Assembly: GCF_963082655.1 (NCBI RefSeq)
Contig: NC_081553.1
Location: 228,866,482-228,930,481 of the forward strand
Length of the DNA stretch: 64,000 nucleotides
Origin: Stomoxys calcitrans
Lineage: Eukaryota; Arthropoda; Insecta; Diptera; Muscidae
Direction: 5' to 3'
The position numbers and the translations under genes are program-made. The first letter of the stretch is position 1, and every line of letters starts with the position of its first letter. Of this stretch, positions 1-9,706 are shown piece after piece. The notes under the pieces are model-generated. The model made no database searches. It was not told the origin of the DNA and worked only from the letters and a program-made list of their open reading frames with translations.

Positions 1-227
1 GTAGCGGTCCATAGATAAATTCGTCCGATTTGGACTAATATTGCAATAAAATCGTCATTTGTGAATCGATTCTCTTTGTAATTTTGCGATTTTGCACGAA
101 GGTTGGCCCTATAAATCTCAATATTAGAGGTGAATTTTATAGTTATCAGACGAAATTTAGATATAGCTCTCATACACATGTATAGCCCTATTTTTCCTTT
201 TAGAGCCTTTGCAAGTGAATTTGTAGA
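1..227 (+). mobile_element. degraded mini-me/DINE-like body (subfamily A)
   Basis: A worn piece of the element body. A recognisable 'tagatatagctctcatac' type segment near 160-175 and 'gaccaatctccc' near 227 match the repeating unit seen intact elsewhere. No terminal end is present. Confidence 0.4.
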
Positions 228-403
228 CCAATCTCCCTATCACTTTTGCGGGGGAAGATTGAGGGGAGAAATTTTTATATGGCATAGTACCTAACAAATG
301 TCGCCAGCATTAGAAGGGAATAACCGCCGCTGAAATTTCGTTCTTTCAGGCGTTCAGCGTCGGACATGCGGACATGCTAACCTTTGCGCTACGGTGGCCT
401 CCA
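228..403 (-). mobile_element. tRNA-derived SINE, truncated copy
   Basis: Shares with the full copy at 43786-44106 the 'catggcatagtacct', 'gttgccagcattag' and terminal 'gcgctacggtggcctcc' blocks. The head lies at the right, so the copy is on the minus strand. The box B region has suffered a small deletion around 340-355, and the tail half is missing. Confidence 0.75.
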
Positions 404-1112
404 ATTTCCCATTTGAGTAATTCGTTAGATCTCAAAATGATTGCGTTTACTTAAGTGAACACATCCACGAGAATTCGAGCCTACGAATCGAAGTAATTTT
501 CCATCTCAAGTAATGATATGGTCAGCTATAACCTCCGATGTCCGCTCTCCAAACATTTTTCATCGAGCCTGCGTCAAAGTAAAAGCGACTTATTATAGGG
601 AAAACATTTCGGAAGCCGTTCAGCAAAAAATTACTGCTGTCCCATTTTTAGACGACTTTTTGCTGTTACAGCGAACATTTTTGCTGTTTTTACTTATTGT
701 TGTTAAATTTCTTTGTCCAGTTGAAATCTACACATATGCTTTGATTTTGCTTCCATTTAGAATAGAAAGCCAAATAAAACCGCATTTAAAAAGTAAAGGC
801 ATAATGTGGTGTGCTATATATGCATTGGGCTGGCTACAGAGATCACGATTTTGAAGCTGACCAAAGCTGCATCATCAGTCCGCTAAGACCCAAAAATATT
901 ATATGCTTCCACCAACTTACTAAAAAGTGAGCTGTGCATTGGTAGAAGCATGCCTCTTTGAGACGAACATTGTATCATATAAGGGTACCTTCACAAACAA
1001 ATTTCTCTAGAGTTGTGTACCCATCACTGCTGTTTACCAATAATTGGCCTATTGCAATAACTGTTTATATAAAGGCTGGTGCTATGTTCAATTTTCGTTC
1101 TATTTTTTTTGT
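404..1112. other. single-copy sequence, no gene recognised
   Basis: A 113-codon open frame on the plus strand (513-854) has no domain or low-complexity signature I recognise, and its coding potential is unproven. A small imperfect hairpin (arms about 902-914 and 938-952, 'atgcttc.accaa') is present. Confidence 0.4.
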
Positions 1113-1515
1113 TATTACCTTTTATACCCATCACCATAGGATGGGTGTATACTAATCTAGTCACTCCGTTTGTGCAAATGCAAATTTACCCATGAAACTT
1201 CTCACATATCAATGAGTGCTGTCAGATACAAGTTTAAGTTCAATGATAAGGGGTCTCCTTTTTCAGACAAGTCTGAACGGCTTGCCGCAGTGCGACACCT
1301 CTTTGGGGAGAAGTTTCTTAGTGACATAGTACCTCATAAAAGTCGCCAGATTTAGGAGTGGATAACCACCGCTGAAAATTATTTTCTGATGTTCTCGCCA
1401 ATATTCGAACCCAGGCGTTCAGCGTCATAGGTGGATATGCTTACCTCTGTGCCACGGTGGCCTTCAATCATTCCGTTTGTAACATCTCGAAAAATTGATC
1501 TAAGATCCTATGTGG
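1113..1515 (+). mobile_element. mini-me/DINE-like terminal piece split by a SINE
   Basis: The 5' end of an element ('ttttatacccatcaccatag' onward) runs to 1173, is interrupted by the SINE at 1174-1467, and resumes at 1481 with 'aacatctcgaaa'. The rest of the element is gone after about 1515. Confidence 0.75.
1174..1467 (-). mobile_element. tRNA-derived SINE with target duplication
   Basis: Near full-length copy. The pol III box B equivalent lies at about 1405-1416 and the box A equivalent at about 1440-1455, both read on the minus strand. It is flanked by 13-base direct repeats (1161-1173 TCACTCCGTTTGT and 1468-1480 TCATTCCGTTTGT, one mismatch). A SINE depends on a LINE reverse transcriptase for movement; nothing here identifies which one. 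Confidence 0.85.
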
Positions 1516-1529
1516 TTAAGCGTTTTCCC

Positions 1530-1826
1530 AACATCCCATTATGGAACAAATTAGAGGAAAACAAACTTCTCACAATATCAATTGAGTGTTGCTCGATTCA
1601 AATTTAAGATCCCGTTTTATGCCGAGTCCGAAAAGCGTATCACTGAAAATTGACACATCTTTGTTGAGAAGTTGCACATGGATGAAATACTAACAAATGT
1701 TGCCAGCATTTAGTGAGGGGATAACAATTGCTGAAAAATGTTTTAAGATGTTCTTGCCGCGCGGGATTTGAACCCGCGCGTTTGGGCACGATAGGAAATG
1801 TTTTATCGTTACACAGTGTTGCCAAA
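1530..1826 (-). mobile_element. SINE copy with a different tRNA-like head
   Basis: The tail half (about 1555-1735) matches the common SINE of this window ('aaacttctcaca.atatcaa', 'gccgagtccgaa', 'gttgccagcatt'). The head is different: on the minus strand it carries a box B (GGTTCAAATCC) inside a perfect 7-bp stem, GCGCGGG/CCCGCGC, near 1756-1776. This suggests a related SINE family or a head swap. Confidence 0.65.
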
Positions 1827-1876
1827 TCAAAAAATCTTGGAAATAATTGTAAAACTTTTCAAAGGATGGAGATATA

Positions 1877-2187
1877 TATGCAAATTGCAAATTTTGCCCA
1901 TGAACATTCCACTAAGGGACAGGGGCAAACTTCTCACATATCAATGAGTGCAGTCCGATTCAAATTTAAGTTCAATGATAAGGGGCCTCCTTTTTATAGC
2001 CGAGTCCGAACGGCGTGCCGCAATGCGACACCTCTGTGGAAAGAAGTTTTACATGGCATAGTACCTCACAAATGTTGACTGCATTAGGAGAGGAAAACCA
2101 AAATTTTTTCTGATGGTCTTGCCAGGATTCGAACCCAGGCGTTCAGCGTCATAGGTGGGCATGTTAACCTCTGCGTTGCGATATGTA
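1877..2187 (-). mobile_element. tRNA-derived SINE, near full length
   Basis: All blocks of the SINE are present: tail 'gcaaattgcaaattttgccc', middle 'gccgagtccgaacggcgtgc', box B on the minus strand near 2126-2137 and a box A region near 2160-2176. The head end 'cgatatgtat' differs from the usual 'ctacggtggcctcc'. Confidence 0.85.
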
Positions 2188-2317
2188 TCACAAATGTTGC
2201 CAGCATTAGGAGAGGAAAACCACCGGCGAACATTTTTTCTGATGGTCTCGCCACGATTCGAACCCAGGCGTTCAGGGTCATAGGTAGACATGCGAACCTC
2301 TGCGCTGTGATATGTAT
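2188..2317 (-). repeat. tandem duplicate of the SINE head
   Basis: A second copy of the head half follows directly ('acaaatgttgccagcattag' to 'cgctgtgatatgtat'), ending on the same unusual 'gatatgtat' as the first. It carries its own box B (minus strand) near 2256-2267. The two heads differ at several positions, so the duplication is not very recent. Confidence 0.75.
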
Positions 2318-2332
2318 GAGAAAAATTTACAT

Positions 2333-2468
2333 AGTCAATGTTGAAGTGTTTTCCAATAAGTATGTGGGTATGGATTCCAGTGGGTCACCTCGAGCATATC
2401 ATAAGTCTTTCGACCTACTAGGGTCCCTAAATTTTGCATACATGTTGGAAAATACTTCAACATTGACT
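2333..2468. repeat. 26-base arm inverted repeat (hairpin)
   Basis: 2333-2358 and 2443-2468 are inverted copies (AGTCAATGTTGAAG start) with about two mismatches and a loop of about 84 bases. It lies inside the larger inverted repeat 1811-2560. Confidence 0.8.
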
Positions 2469-2560
2469 ACTCGTATGTTACGTTCCTTGTACATATCTCC
2501 ATTCGTTCAAAAGTTCTAGAATTATTTCCAAGATTTTTCGGTTTGTCAATACTCTGCGTC

Positions 2561-2993
2561 ATTCGCAGTCATGTATAGTTCGTTTCTAACTGTACATGTA
2601 ATGCTTTAGCATATGCACCTACAATAATGATTTGGAGTGTTGTTAAATAAGGTTGAAGGAACATTCAACAGTTTTCATAGCCACTGTTTATGAATTCGTA
2701 GCAATTTTCAACTTTACAGATATTGCTTTAATAAATGCACACATGACAATAATGAAGTTTTCCAGAAAGTAAAAGCAAAGGAAAAACGAATTGTGTTCAA
2801 AGTCATTTATTATCAATTCGTATAATGATTTAAGTTAGGAAGAAAATTTTTTCCAAAAAATACAAAAAAAAGATGTCTGACTTTTCTTTTCCATTACAAG
2901 AAACCTTCGATCATTAAGATCGTCTCGAAAGGGAAATACACTAAAGATTCTGAAATAAAATGATCTTTGCTCTATCAGGCAAAAAAAAAAAAA
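2561..2993. other. AT-rich single-copy sequence, nothing recognised
   Basis: No gene, RNA or repeat family seen. It ends in a run of A (2980-2993) that abuts the next element. Confidence 0.4.
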
Positions 2994-3864
2994 ACAGAGC
3001 GTGCTACGTTCGGCCGGGCCGAATCTTACATACCCTCCACCATGGATCCTACTTGTCGAGTTCTTTGCACGGTATCTCTTCTAAGGCAAGCAAAAAATAA
3101 TGAATAAGAATTGTTATGCTATTTGAGGACTATTATATCAAGTTATAATCCAATTCGGACCATAAATGAATTAAATACTGAAGATTGTAGAAGTCATTGT
3201 ATAATATTTCAGTTCATTCGGATGAGAATTGCACCTTGTAGCGGCTCAAGAAGCAAAATCGGAAGATCGGTTTATATGGATCGATTCAGACCATATTAGA
3301 CACGTGTGTTGAAGGTTATGAGAGAAGCCATTGTACAAAATTTCTGCCAAATCGGATGAGAATTGCGCCCTCTAGAGGCTCAAGAAATCAAGATCCCAGA
3401 TCGGTTTATACGGCAGCTATATCAGGTTATTTACAGATTTGCGCCATACTTTGCACAGTTGTTGGAAGGCATAACAAAACACCTCATGCAAAATTTCAGC
3501 CAAATCGTATAGGAATTGCGCCCTCTATTGGCTCAAGAACTTAAGATCCTAAAGCGGTTTATATGAAAGCTATACCAGGTTATGAACTGATTTGAACCAT
3601 ACTTTGAGCAGTTGTTGGAAGTGACACCAAAACACCACGTGCAAAATTTCAGTCAAATCGGACAAAAATTGACAAAAATTATCAAAACATGGACCGATTT
3701 GGCCTTTTTACAATCCCAACCAACATACGGACGGACATGGCTAGATCGACTGAAAATGTCATGACGACTTTATATACTTTATAGGTTCTTAGACGCATAT
3801 TTCGAGGTGTTACAAACAGAATGACGAAATTAGTATACCCCCATCCTATGGTGGAGGGTATAAA
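2994..3864 (-). mobile_element. mini-me/DINE-like element, subfamily A, near complete
   Basis: Begins with the terminal palindrome 'ttcggccgggccgaa' and 'taccctccaccatgga', holds about four 153-base body units and ends in 'cctatggtggagggtata'. The GTCY run is reduced to 'acggacggac'. The Kozak-like ATG at 3042 opens a 21-codon frame, and the same frame continues after one stop. Confidence 0.85.
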
Positions 3865-3980
3865 AACATCTAAATTCTCCCACTTGTTTGGAAAATTCTT
3901 TTTTGTCTGTATTAGGCGCCACTGTACTTATATACAAAACAGTATAGAAAAACCATTGTTTCCACAAACAACACACTTAC

Positions 3981-4425
3981 CTGTTGAAGATATGTAAAAA
4001 ATCATATTATTTTCAGCACTTTGAAGAGTTGATAATCGTTGTAAATCACTGTGACAAATATACATATTTTTTAAATTTTTCATTGTTATGTTTGCTTTTG
4101 TTGTTAAGTGTTTATAACGATTTTTTAATACTTTTTTTATTTAAAACTGTGAACGATCTGACTTTTGTAATGGTTGTTTATACTTAGGCTGCTTTGCGGT
4201 TGTTTATTTGTGTATTTTGTAAAACATTTTTTTTTAATTTGAAATTTTGTTGTTGTGTGTAAAACAGTTGCAAAACTTTTCCATAAATAAAATTTTGTTA
4301 ATAAGTTTTTGATAATTCATATCACTACCCGCCGATGCTTAGTCGAAAGACGACCATTGCCGCGAACGACGGCGATCATGAGATGAGTTCAATGATGTGT
4401 TGCGTTTAAAGATTGAAATGAAACT
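3981..4425 (-). other. predicted first exon (leader) of a leftward gene
   Basis: Read on the minus strand, a start site at about 4425 (TTAGTTT, close to an insect initiator) lies 31 bases from the first T of a TATAAA. The following 445 bases are rich in CAA and A runs, as in many fly 5' leaders, and end in CAG|GTAAGTG, a consensus splice donor (exon end 3981, intron from 3980). Short upstream frames start at 4379 (20 codons) and further down (28 and 7 codons). An ATG at 4083 in a good insect context (AACAATG) opens a frame that stays open for 34 codons plus one base up to the donor, so coding may begin in this exon. The peptide is not recognised. What follows the intron is outside or hidden in repeats. 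Confidence 0.5.
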
Positions 4426-4450
4426 AAGTGCGTTTGCGCAGCAGCTTTAG

Positions 4451-4458
4451 TTTATATA
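4451..4458 (-). promoter_or_regulatory. TATA box of the leftward gene
   Basis: TATATAAA on the minus strand, in GC-richer single-copy sequence and not in a mini-me end. Spacing to the initiator-like site at 4425 is the usual 31 bases from the TATAAA core. Confidence 0.5.
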
Positions 4459-5608
4459 CTCAGGCTGTTGCTTCTGCTGCTAAGGTATGCTTGTGTTGCA
4501 GCTTCCTTTAACAAAGCATATCATTCTGCTTTTAATGTGCTATGTGTGTGTGTGTGTGTGTGTTGGTATTTTATATCAGCCCTGCAACAATGTTCATAAT
4601 AATAACAAATTTCTTTCATTTCCTTTGGTCCTAATGAAAACCTACCAAGAAAACTTGTTTATCAAGTTTCCGTTTCCCTTTGTCACCGTTGTCGTTCACA
4701 TTGTACCGGCAGCGGTGCTAAATGCAATTGTTCAATTGAAACAAAAATCGTTTGTGTTTTAGGTGATTTTCTATGGGTTTTGTTGTGTTTGGTGGTAGTT
4801 TTTTTTTTGCGCACGCTGATGATCATTGATCTCATGATGCTGATTGTATGGCTTGTGTGTATCGCCACCACCTGGTCTTGTCTGTACAAGCTGCCTAAAG
4901 TTTGACATTGTCTATTGTCCCCCGACGGACACATCATCCACTGGACCACATTATTGTCTGGCAAGGATCAAAAGCATCGCTTTTGCAGCTCGAATTGAAA
5001 CTTGTTTGCTGCGAAGGGTGACGGATGCAGGAAGGCTAAGCTTCCGCTTTACCAGTATCCTTGACCATTGATCCGCGTACAACAGCAAATTCGTCGTCTG
5101 GGTTTTTTGTTTTATTTTTATGATCCAAAAGGCTATTGTCCCTTGTTTTAGGCATAATTTTGGTATGATATTTTTTCTAAAATCCCTTTGATTTGGGTGC
5201 ATGTTGCCAGCGTTTGTCTGCTCAACAGGATGCTGTACCGTATTTCAGTTGTGAATTGTTCAGAACGCTTCCGAAAAGCTTTAGTTTAATAATTTTTGTT
5301 GTTGTGTTCGTTGACCTCTTGTCTTGTTTGAGTCCATTCGGTGCTTCGTTCTTTGCGTTTGATTGAAATATGAATTTTCACGGTCACAACCTCAAATTAT
5401 TTCGATGTTAAAATTACAAATTGCCCATATGAATGATGTTGACAAACTACACAGATCATAATTTGCAAAAAATGGGTTTGTTTGATTAACATGCAAATGG
5501 TAGTAGTAAGGCATAATGCCAACCAACAAAAATAGGTACAGTCACGTATGTTATTTATGGTCGTTATATGTCATATTCAAGATATAAGGTATTGAGAGGT
5601 TAAGTTAA
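4459..5608. other. single-copy region upstream of the predicted promoter
   Basis: Holds a (TG)n tract at about 4541-4562 and moderate-complexity sequence. No open frame with a recognisable domain. By position it could hold regulatory sites for the leftward gene; no specific factor site is claimed. Confidence 0.4.
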
Positions 5609-6567
5609 ACAAGTAAAAGCGTGCAAAGTTCGGCCGGACCGAATCTTGGGAACCCAGCACCATGGATTCTGCTAAAATATGGGAGCTATATCTAGTTATA
5701 GACCGAATTGGACCGTACTTGGCGCAGTTGTGCAGAGTCATAACAGAACACTATATGCGAAATTTCAGCCAAATCGGATAAAAATCGCGGCATGTAAAGG
5801 CTCAGGAAGTCAAATCGGGAGATCGGTTTATATGGGAGCTTTATCAGGTTATAGACCGATTCGAACCGTACTTGGCGCAGTAGTTGGAAGTCAAAATAGA
5901 ACACCACATGCAAAGTTTCAGCCAAATCGGACAAAATTTGTGGCTTCCATGGGCTCAAGAAGTCAAATCGAGATATCGGTTTATATGGGAGCTGTATCGG
6001 GTTATACATCGATATGGACCGTGCTTGGCACTGTTGTTGGAAGTCATAACAGATCATTATGTGCAAATTTCAACCAAATCGGACAAAAGTTGTGTCTGGT
6101 AAAGGCTCAAGAAATCAAATGGGGACATCGGTTTATATGGGAGCTATATCAGGTTCTTGACCGATTTGGACCGTACTTGGCACAGTTGTTTGAAGTCATA
6201 ACAGAACACTATGTGCAAAATTTCAGCCATATCGGACAAAAATGATGGCTTCCATGGGATCAAGAAGTCAAATCGGGAGATCGTTTTATATGGGAGCTAT
6301 ATCCAAATCTGAACCGATATGGCCCGTTTGCAATTCCCAATGACCTACATCAATATAAAGTATCTGTGCATAATTTTCAAGCGGTTAGCTGCACGTGTTC
6401 GACCGCTATCGTGATTTCGACTGACGGACGGACGGACATGGCTATTTCGAATCAGAATATCAAAACGATCCAGCATGTACTTAATGGGGTCCTACAACAA
6501 TATTTCGAAGGGTTACAAACGAAACGACTAGATTAGTATACTCCCATCCTATGGTGGTGGGTATAAA
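5609..6567 (-). mobile_element. mini-me/DINE-like element, subfamily A, four regular units
   Basis: The palindromic end is at 5609-5650 and the 'cctatggtggtgggtata' end at 6547-6565. Body units restart ('ccgtacttgg.gcag') at 5713, 5866, 6019 and 6171, a period of 152-153. As the period is a multiple of three, a 188-codon frame (5679-6245) with a 51-residue repeat is open. A second frame over the same units is open too, which argues against coding. Confidence 0.9.
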
Positions 6568-6889
6568 AATAAATAATTTTTTTCATAAATTTGTATACAA
6601 ATTTGTCTAAAAAAAATTCGACGAGTTATTAAAATCGACTACGTTGAGGACGCTTTTTCTACAAAGTCCTTAAGGAATAGACGGAGGACATCTCTTATAG
6701 CAATGATAATTGTCCGATTCAAACATGCTCCAGCAGATAATGAGTAAACTCCGTATGATGCAGATAGTAAGGGGTCTAATAAAACACACTGCTCCAATTA
6801 TTCAGTGAAAGTTAAAAGGGGGAACGGTCTATAATAGCAAGTATATGCAAATATCGTCCGATTAAGGACTTTTTTTGGAAGAGGTTTAC
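6568..6889. other. AT-rich sequence, nothing recognised
   Basis: No gene or repeat identified between two mini-me-like elements. Confidence 0.35.
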
Positions 6890-7452
6890 TATTTTCGTCT
6901 TTTCTTTCGTAAACCCTTATAATATTTGTCTAAGGCTTCATAAAGTAAATATACTCCTTATCGTCATGACAATTAAAGTCGATCTAGTCATGTCCGTCCG
7001 CCCGTATGTCTATCGAAAGAACGCTAATTTTCGAATGGGTAAATATTGGAGCTTGAAATTTTGCATTAATACTTCCTATTATAGTAGGTCGGTGACCAAA
7101 TCGATCCATATTAAGATATAGCTTCCATACGAACCAATTTCTCGATTATTCTTTTTGAGCCTCTAGACAGCTCAAGTCTTATACAATTTGGCTGAAACTT
7201 TGCACGATGACTTTCAACAGACATACCAAGTATGCTTTAAATCGCTCCAAAGCATAATGTATATTCCATATAATGCGATCTTTCAAATATACTTCTTGAC
7301 TGAAGCCTTGCAAGATGATCTCTCGTATGAACTCCACCAGCTATCCTAAGTAAAGTTTGAATCGGTCTCCACACTGATATATCCAAGTCCAAGTTAGCTC
7401 ATGAACATTCCATTCCAAAGAGTGCTATCCGATATATGTTTTCAGCTCAATG
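6890..7452 (+). mobile_element. degraded mini-me/DINE-like element, subfamily A
   Basis: The core and GTCY head are seen at 6960-7010 ('gtcgatctagtcatgtccgt'), followed by two worn units. A SINE tail fragment ('catgaacattccatt', about 7402-7452) closes it. Confidence 0.65.
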
Positions 7453-7866
7453 TCCACATTTCACCATTCTTCGGTGATGGGTAAAAAATCATATGCAGAA
7501 TACTTTTCTCTATTTCTTCTGTAGACGTCCACAAAATTAATGATATGTGGCTAAGGACGTATTCAATAAGTGGATGACGTTTTTATTTTTTTTTATGCGT
7601 ACATTTTTTTCGCAGGTCCTTTTGGGCTTGATTTCCAACAAGCCACAGCCCAAACACAATCACAGTAGACCATAGAAAATAAAAATTTTGTGTTTGGTGA
7701 ACACAGATCTTTTTTAATTTGGCAGTTACTTCTCTACATGACTGAACCAAATTAATTATGTTTTATTTAAATTCTATGGAGTGCAATGCAGCAAAAATTG
7801 TATGGAATTAACATCCATCCAGAACATCGAAGTTCTAGATAAAATATCTGTGCTCAGGATTGCCAT
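7453..7866. other. AT-rich sequence, nothing recognised
   Basis: No gene, RNA or clear repeat seen. Confidence 0.35.
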
Positions 7867-8409
7867 GATATTTTTTTATACCCACCACCATAGGATGGGG
7901 GCATACTAATCTAGTCATTCCGTTTGTGACACCTCGAAATATTCGTCTAAGACACTATAACGTATACATATTTTTGATCCTGTCGTCGTTCTGAATCGAT
8001 CTAGCCATGTCCGTCCGTCCGTCTGTCGAAATCACGATAGACAGATACTTAATATTGATGTAGGTTATTGGGCATTGCTATTGGGCCATATCGGTTCTGA
8101 TTTAGATATAGCTCCCATATAAACCGATATCCCGATTTGACTTCTTGAGCCCCTGGACGGCGCAAATTTTTGTCCGATGTATATTTTGCTTTTTTATGAC
8201 TTCCAACAACTGTGCATAGTACGGTCCTAATCGGTCTATAACCTGATATAACTCCCATATAAACCGATCTCCCGATTTGACTTCTTGAGCCCTTACAAGC
8301 CGCAATTTTTGTCCGATTTAGCTGAAATTTCGCATATTGTGTTCTGTTGTGACTTCACAAAACTGTGCCAAGTATGATCCAAATCGGTCTATAACCACAT
8401 ATCTCATAT
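7867..8409 (+). mobile_element. mini-me/DINE-like element, subfamily A, lacking palindromic end
   Basis: Starts 'tttatacccaccaccatagg' with core and 'gtccgtccgtccgtctgtcg' (about 8008-8030), two and a half body units, then turns abruptly into an oppositely oriented body at about 8410. Confidence 0.85.
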
Positions 8410-9125
8410 ATAACAAGTTATAGTTCGATTCGGACCATAATTGAATGCTGAGCATTGTAGAACTCATTATGTAATATTTCAGTTCAATCGGGTAAGAATT
8501 GCGCCTTGTAGGGGCTAAAGAAGCAAAATTGGGAGATCGGTTTATATGGTAGCTGTATCAAGCTATTGATCGATTCAAACCATATTGAACACGTATGTTG
8601 AAGTTCATGAGAGAAGCCGTTGTACATAATTTCTGCCAAATCGGATGAGAATTGCGCCCTCTAGAGGTTCAAGAAGTCAAGATCCCAGATCGGTTTATAT
8701 GGCAACTATATCAGGTTATGTACCGATTTGCGCCATACCCAGCACAGTTATTGGAAGTCATAACAAAACACCTCATGCAAAATTTCAGCCAAATCGGATG
8801 AGAATTGCGCGCTCTATTGGCTCAAGAAGTCAAGATTCACCATCGGTTTATATGACAACTATATCAGGTTAATGACCGATTTGAATCATACTGGGCACAA
8901 TTGTTAGATATCATAACAAAATACCTTGTGCAAAATTTCAGCCAAATCGGATAAGAATTGCGCCGTCTAGTGGCCCAATAAATCAAGATTCAAGATCGGC
9001 TTATATGGCAGCTATATCAAAACATGAACCGATACGCCCCATTTACAATCCCAACCGACCTACACTAATAAGAAGTATTTGTTCAACATTTCAAGCGGAT
9101 TTACCCCTTCGAAAGTTAGCGTGCT
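8410..9125 (-). mobile_element. mini-me/DINE-like element, subfamily A, inverted relative to its neighbour
   Basis: Four units in minus orientation, each with 'aatcgg.tgagaattgcgcc'. It ends within the 'cttcgaaagttagcgtgctt' segment; the terminal TATACCC end is missing. Confidence 0.8.

Positions 9126-9706
<581 letters not shown>

Larger units (their letters stand above)
1811..2560. repeat. large imperfect inverted repeat enclosing SINE copies
   Basis: The left arm, about 1811-1878, is repeated in inverted form at about 2490-2560. Shared blocks include 'aatcttggaaataatt' and 'ggagatat'. By eye the arms match at about three quarters of positions over about 68 bases. The interior holds the SINE at 1877-2187, its duplicated head and a smaller hairpin. 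Confidence 0.65.

Noticed and set aside
1750..1826. Genuine tRNA gene suggested by the GC-rich T-stem
   Set aside because: No complete cloverleaf or acceptor stem pairing, and it is joined to a SINE body.
5679..6245. 188-codon frame with 51-residue repeats as a real gene
   Set aside because: It lies within a mini-me/DINE-like element. Another frame over the same units is also open, and equivalent frames in other copies are broken. Kept only as a testable finding.
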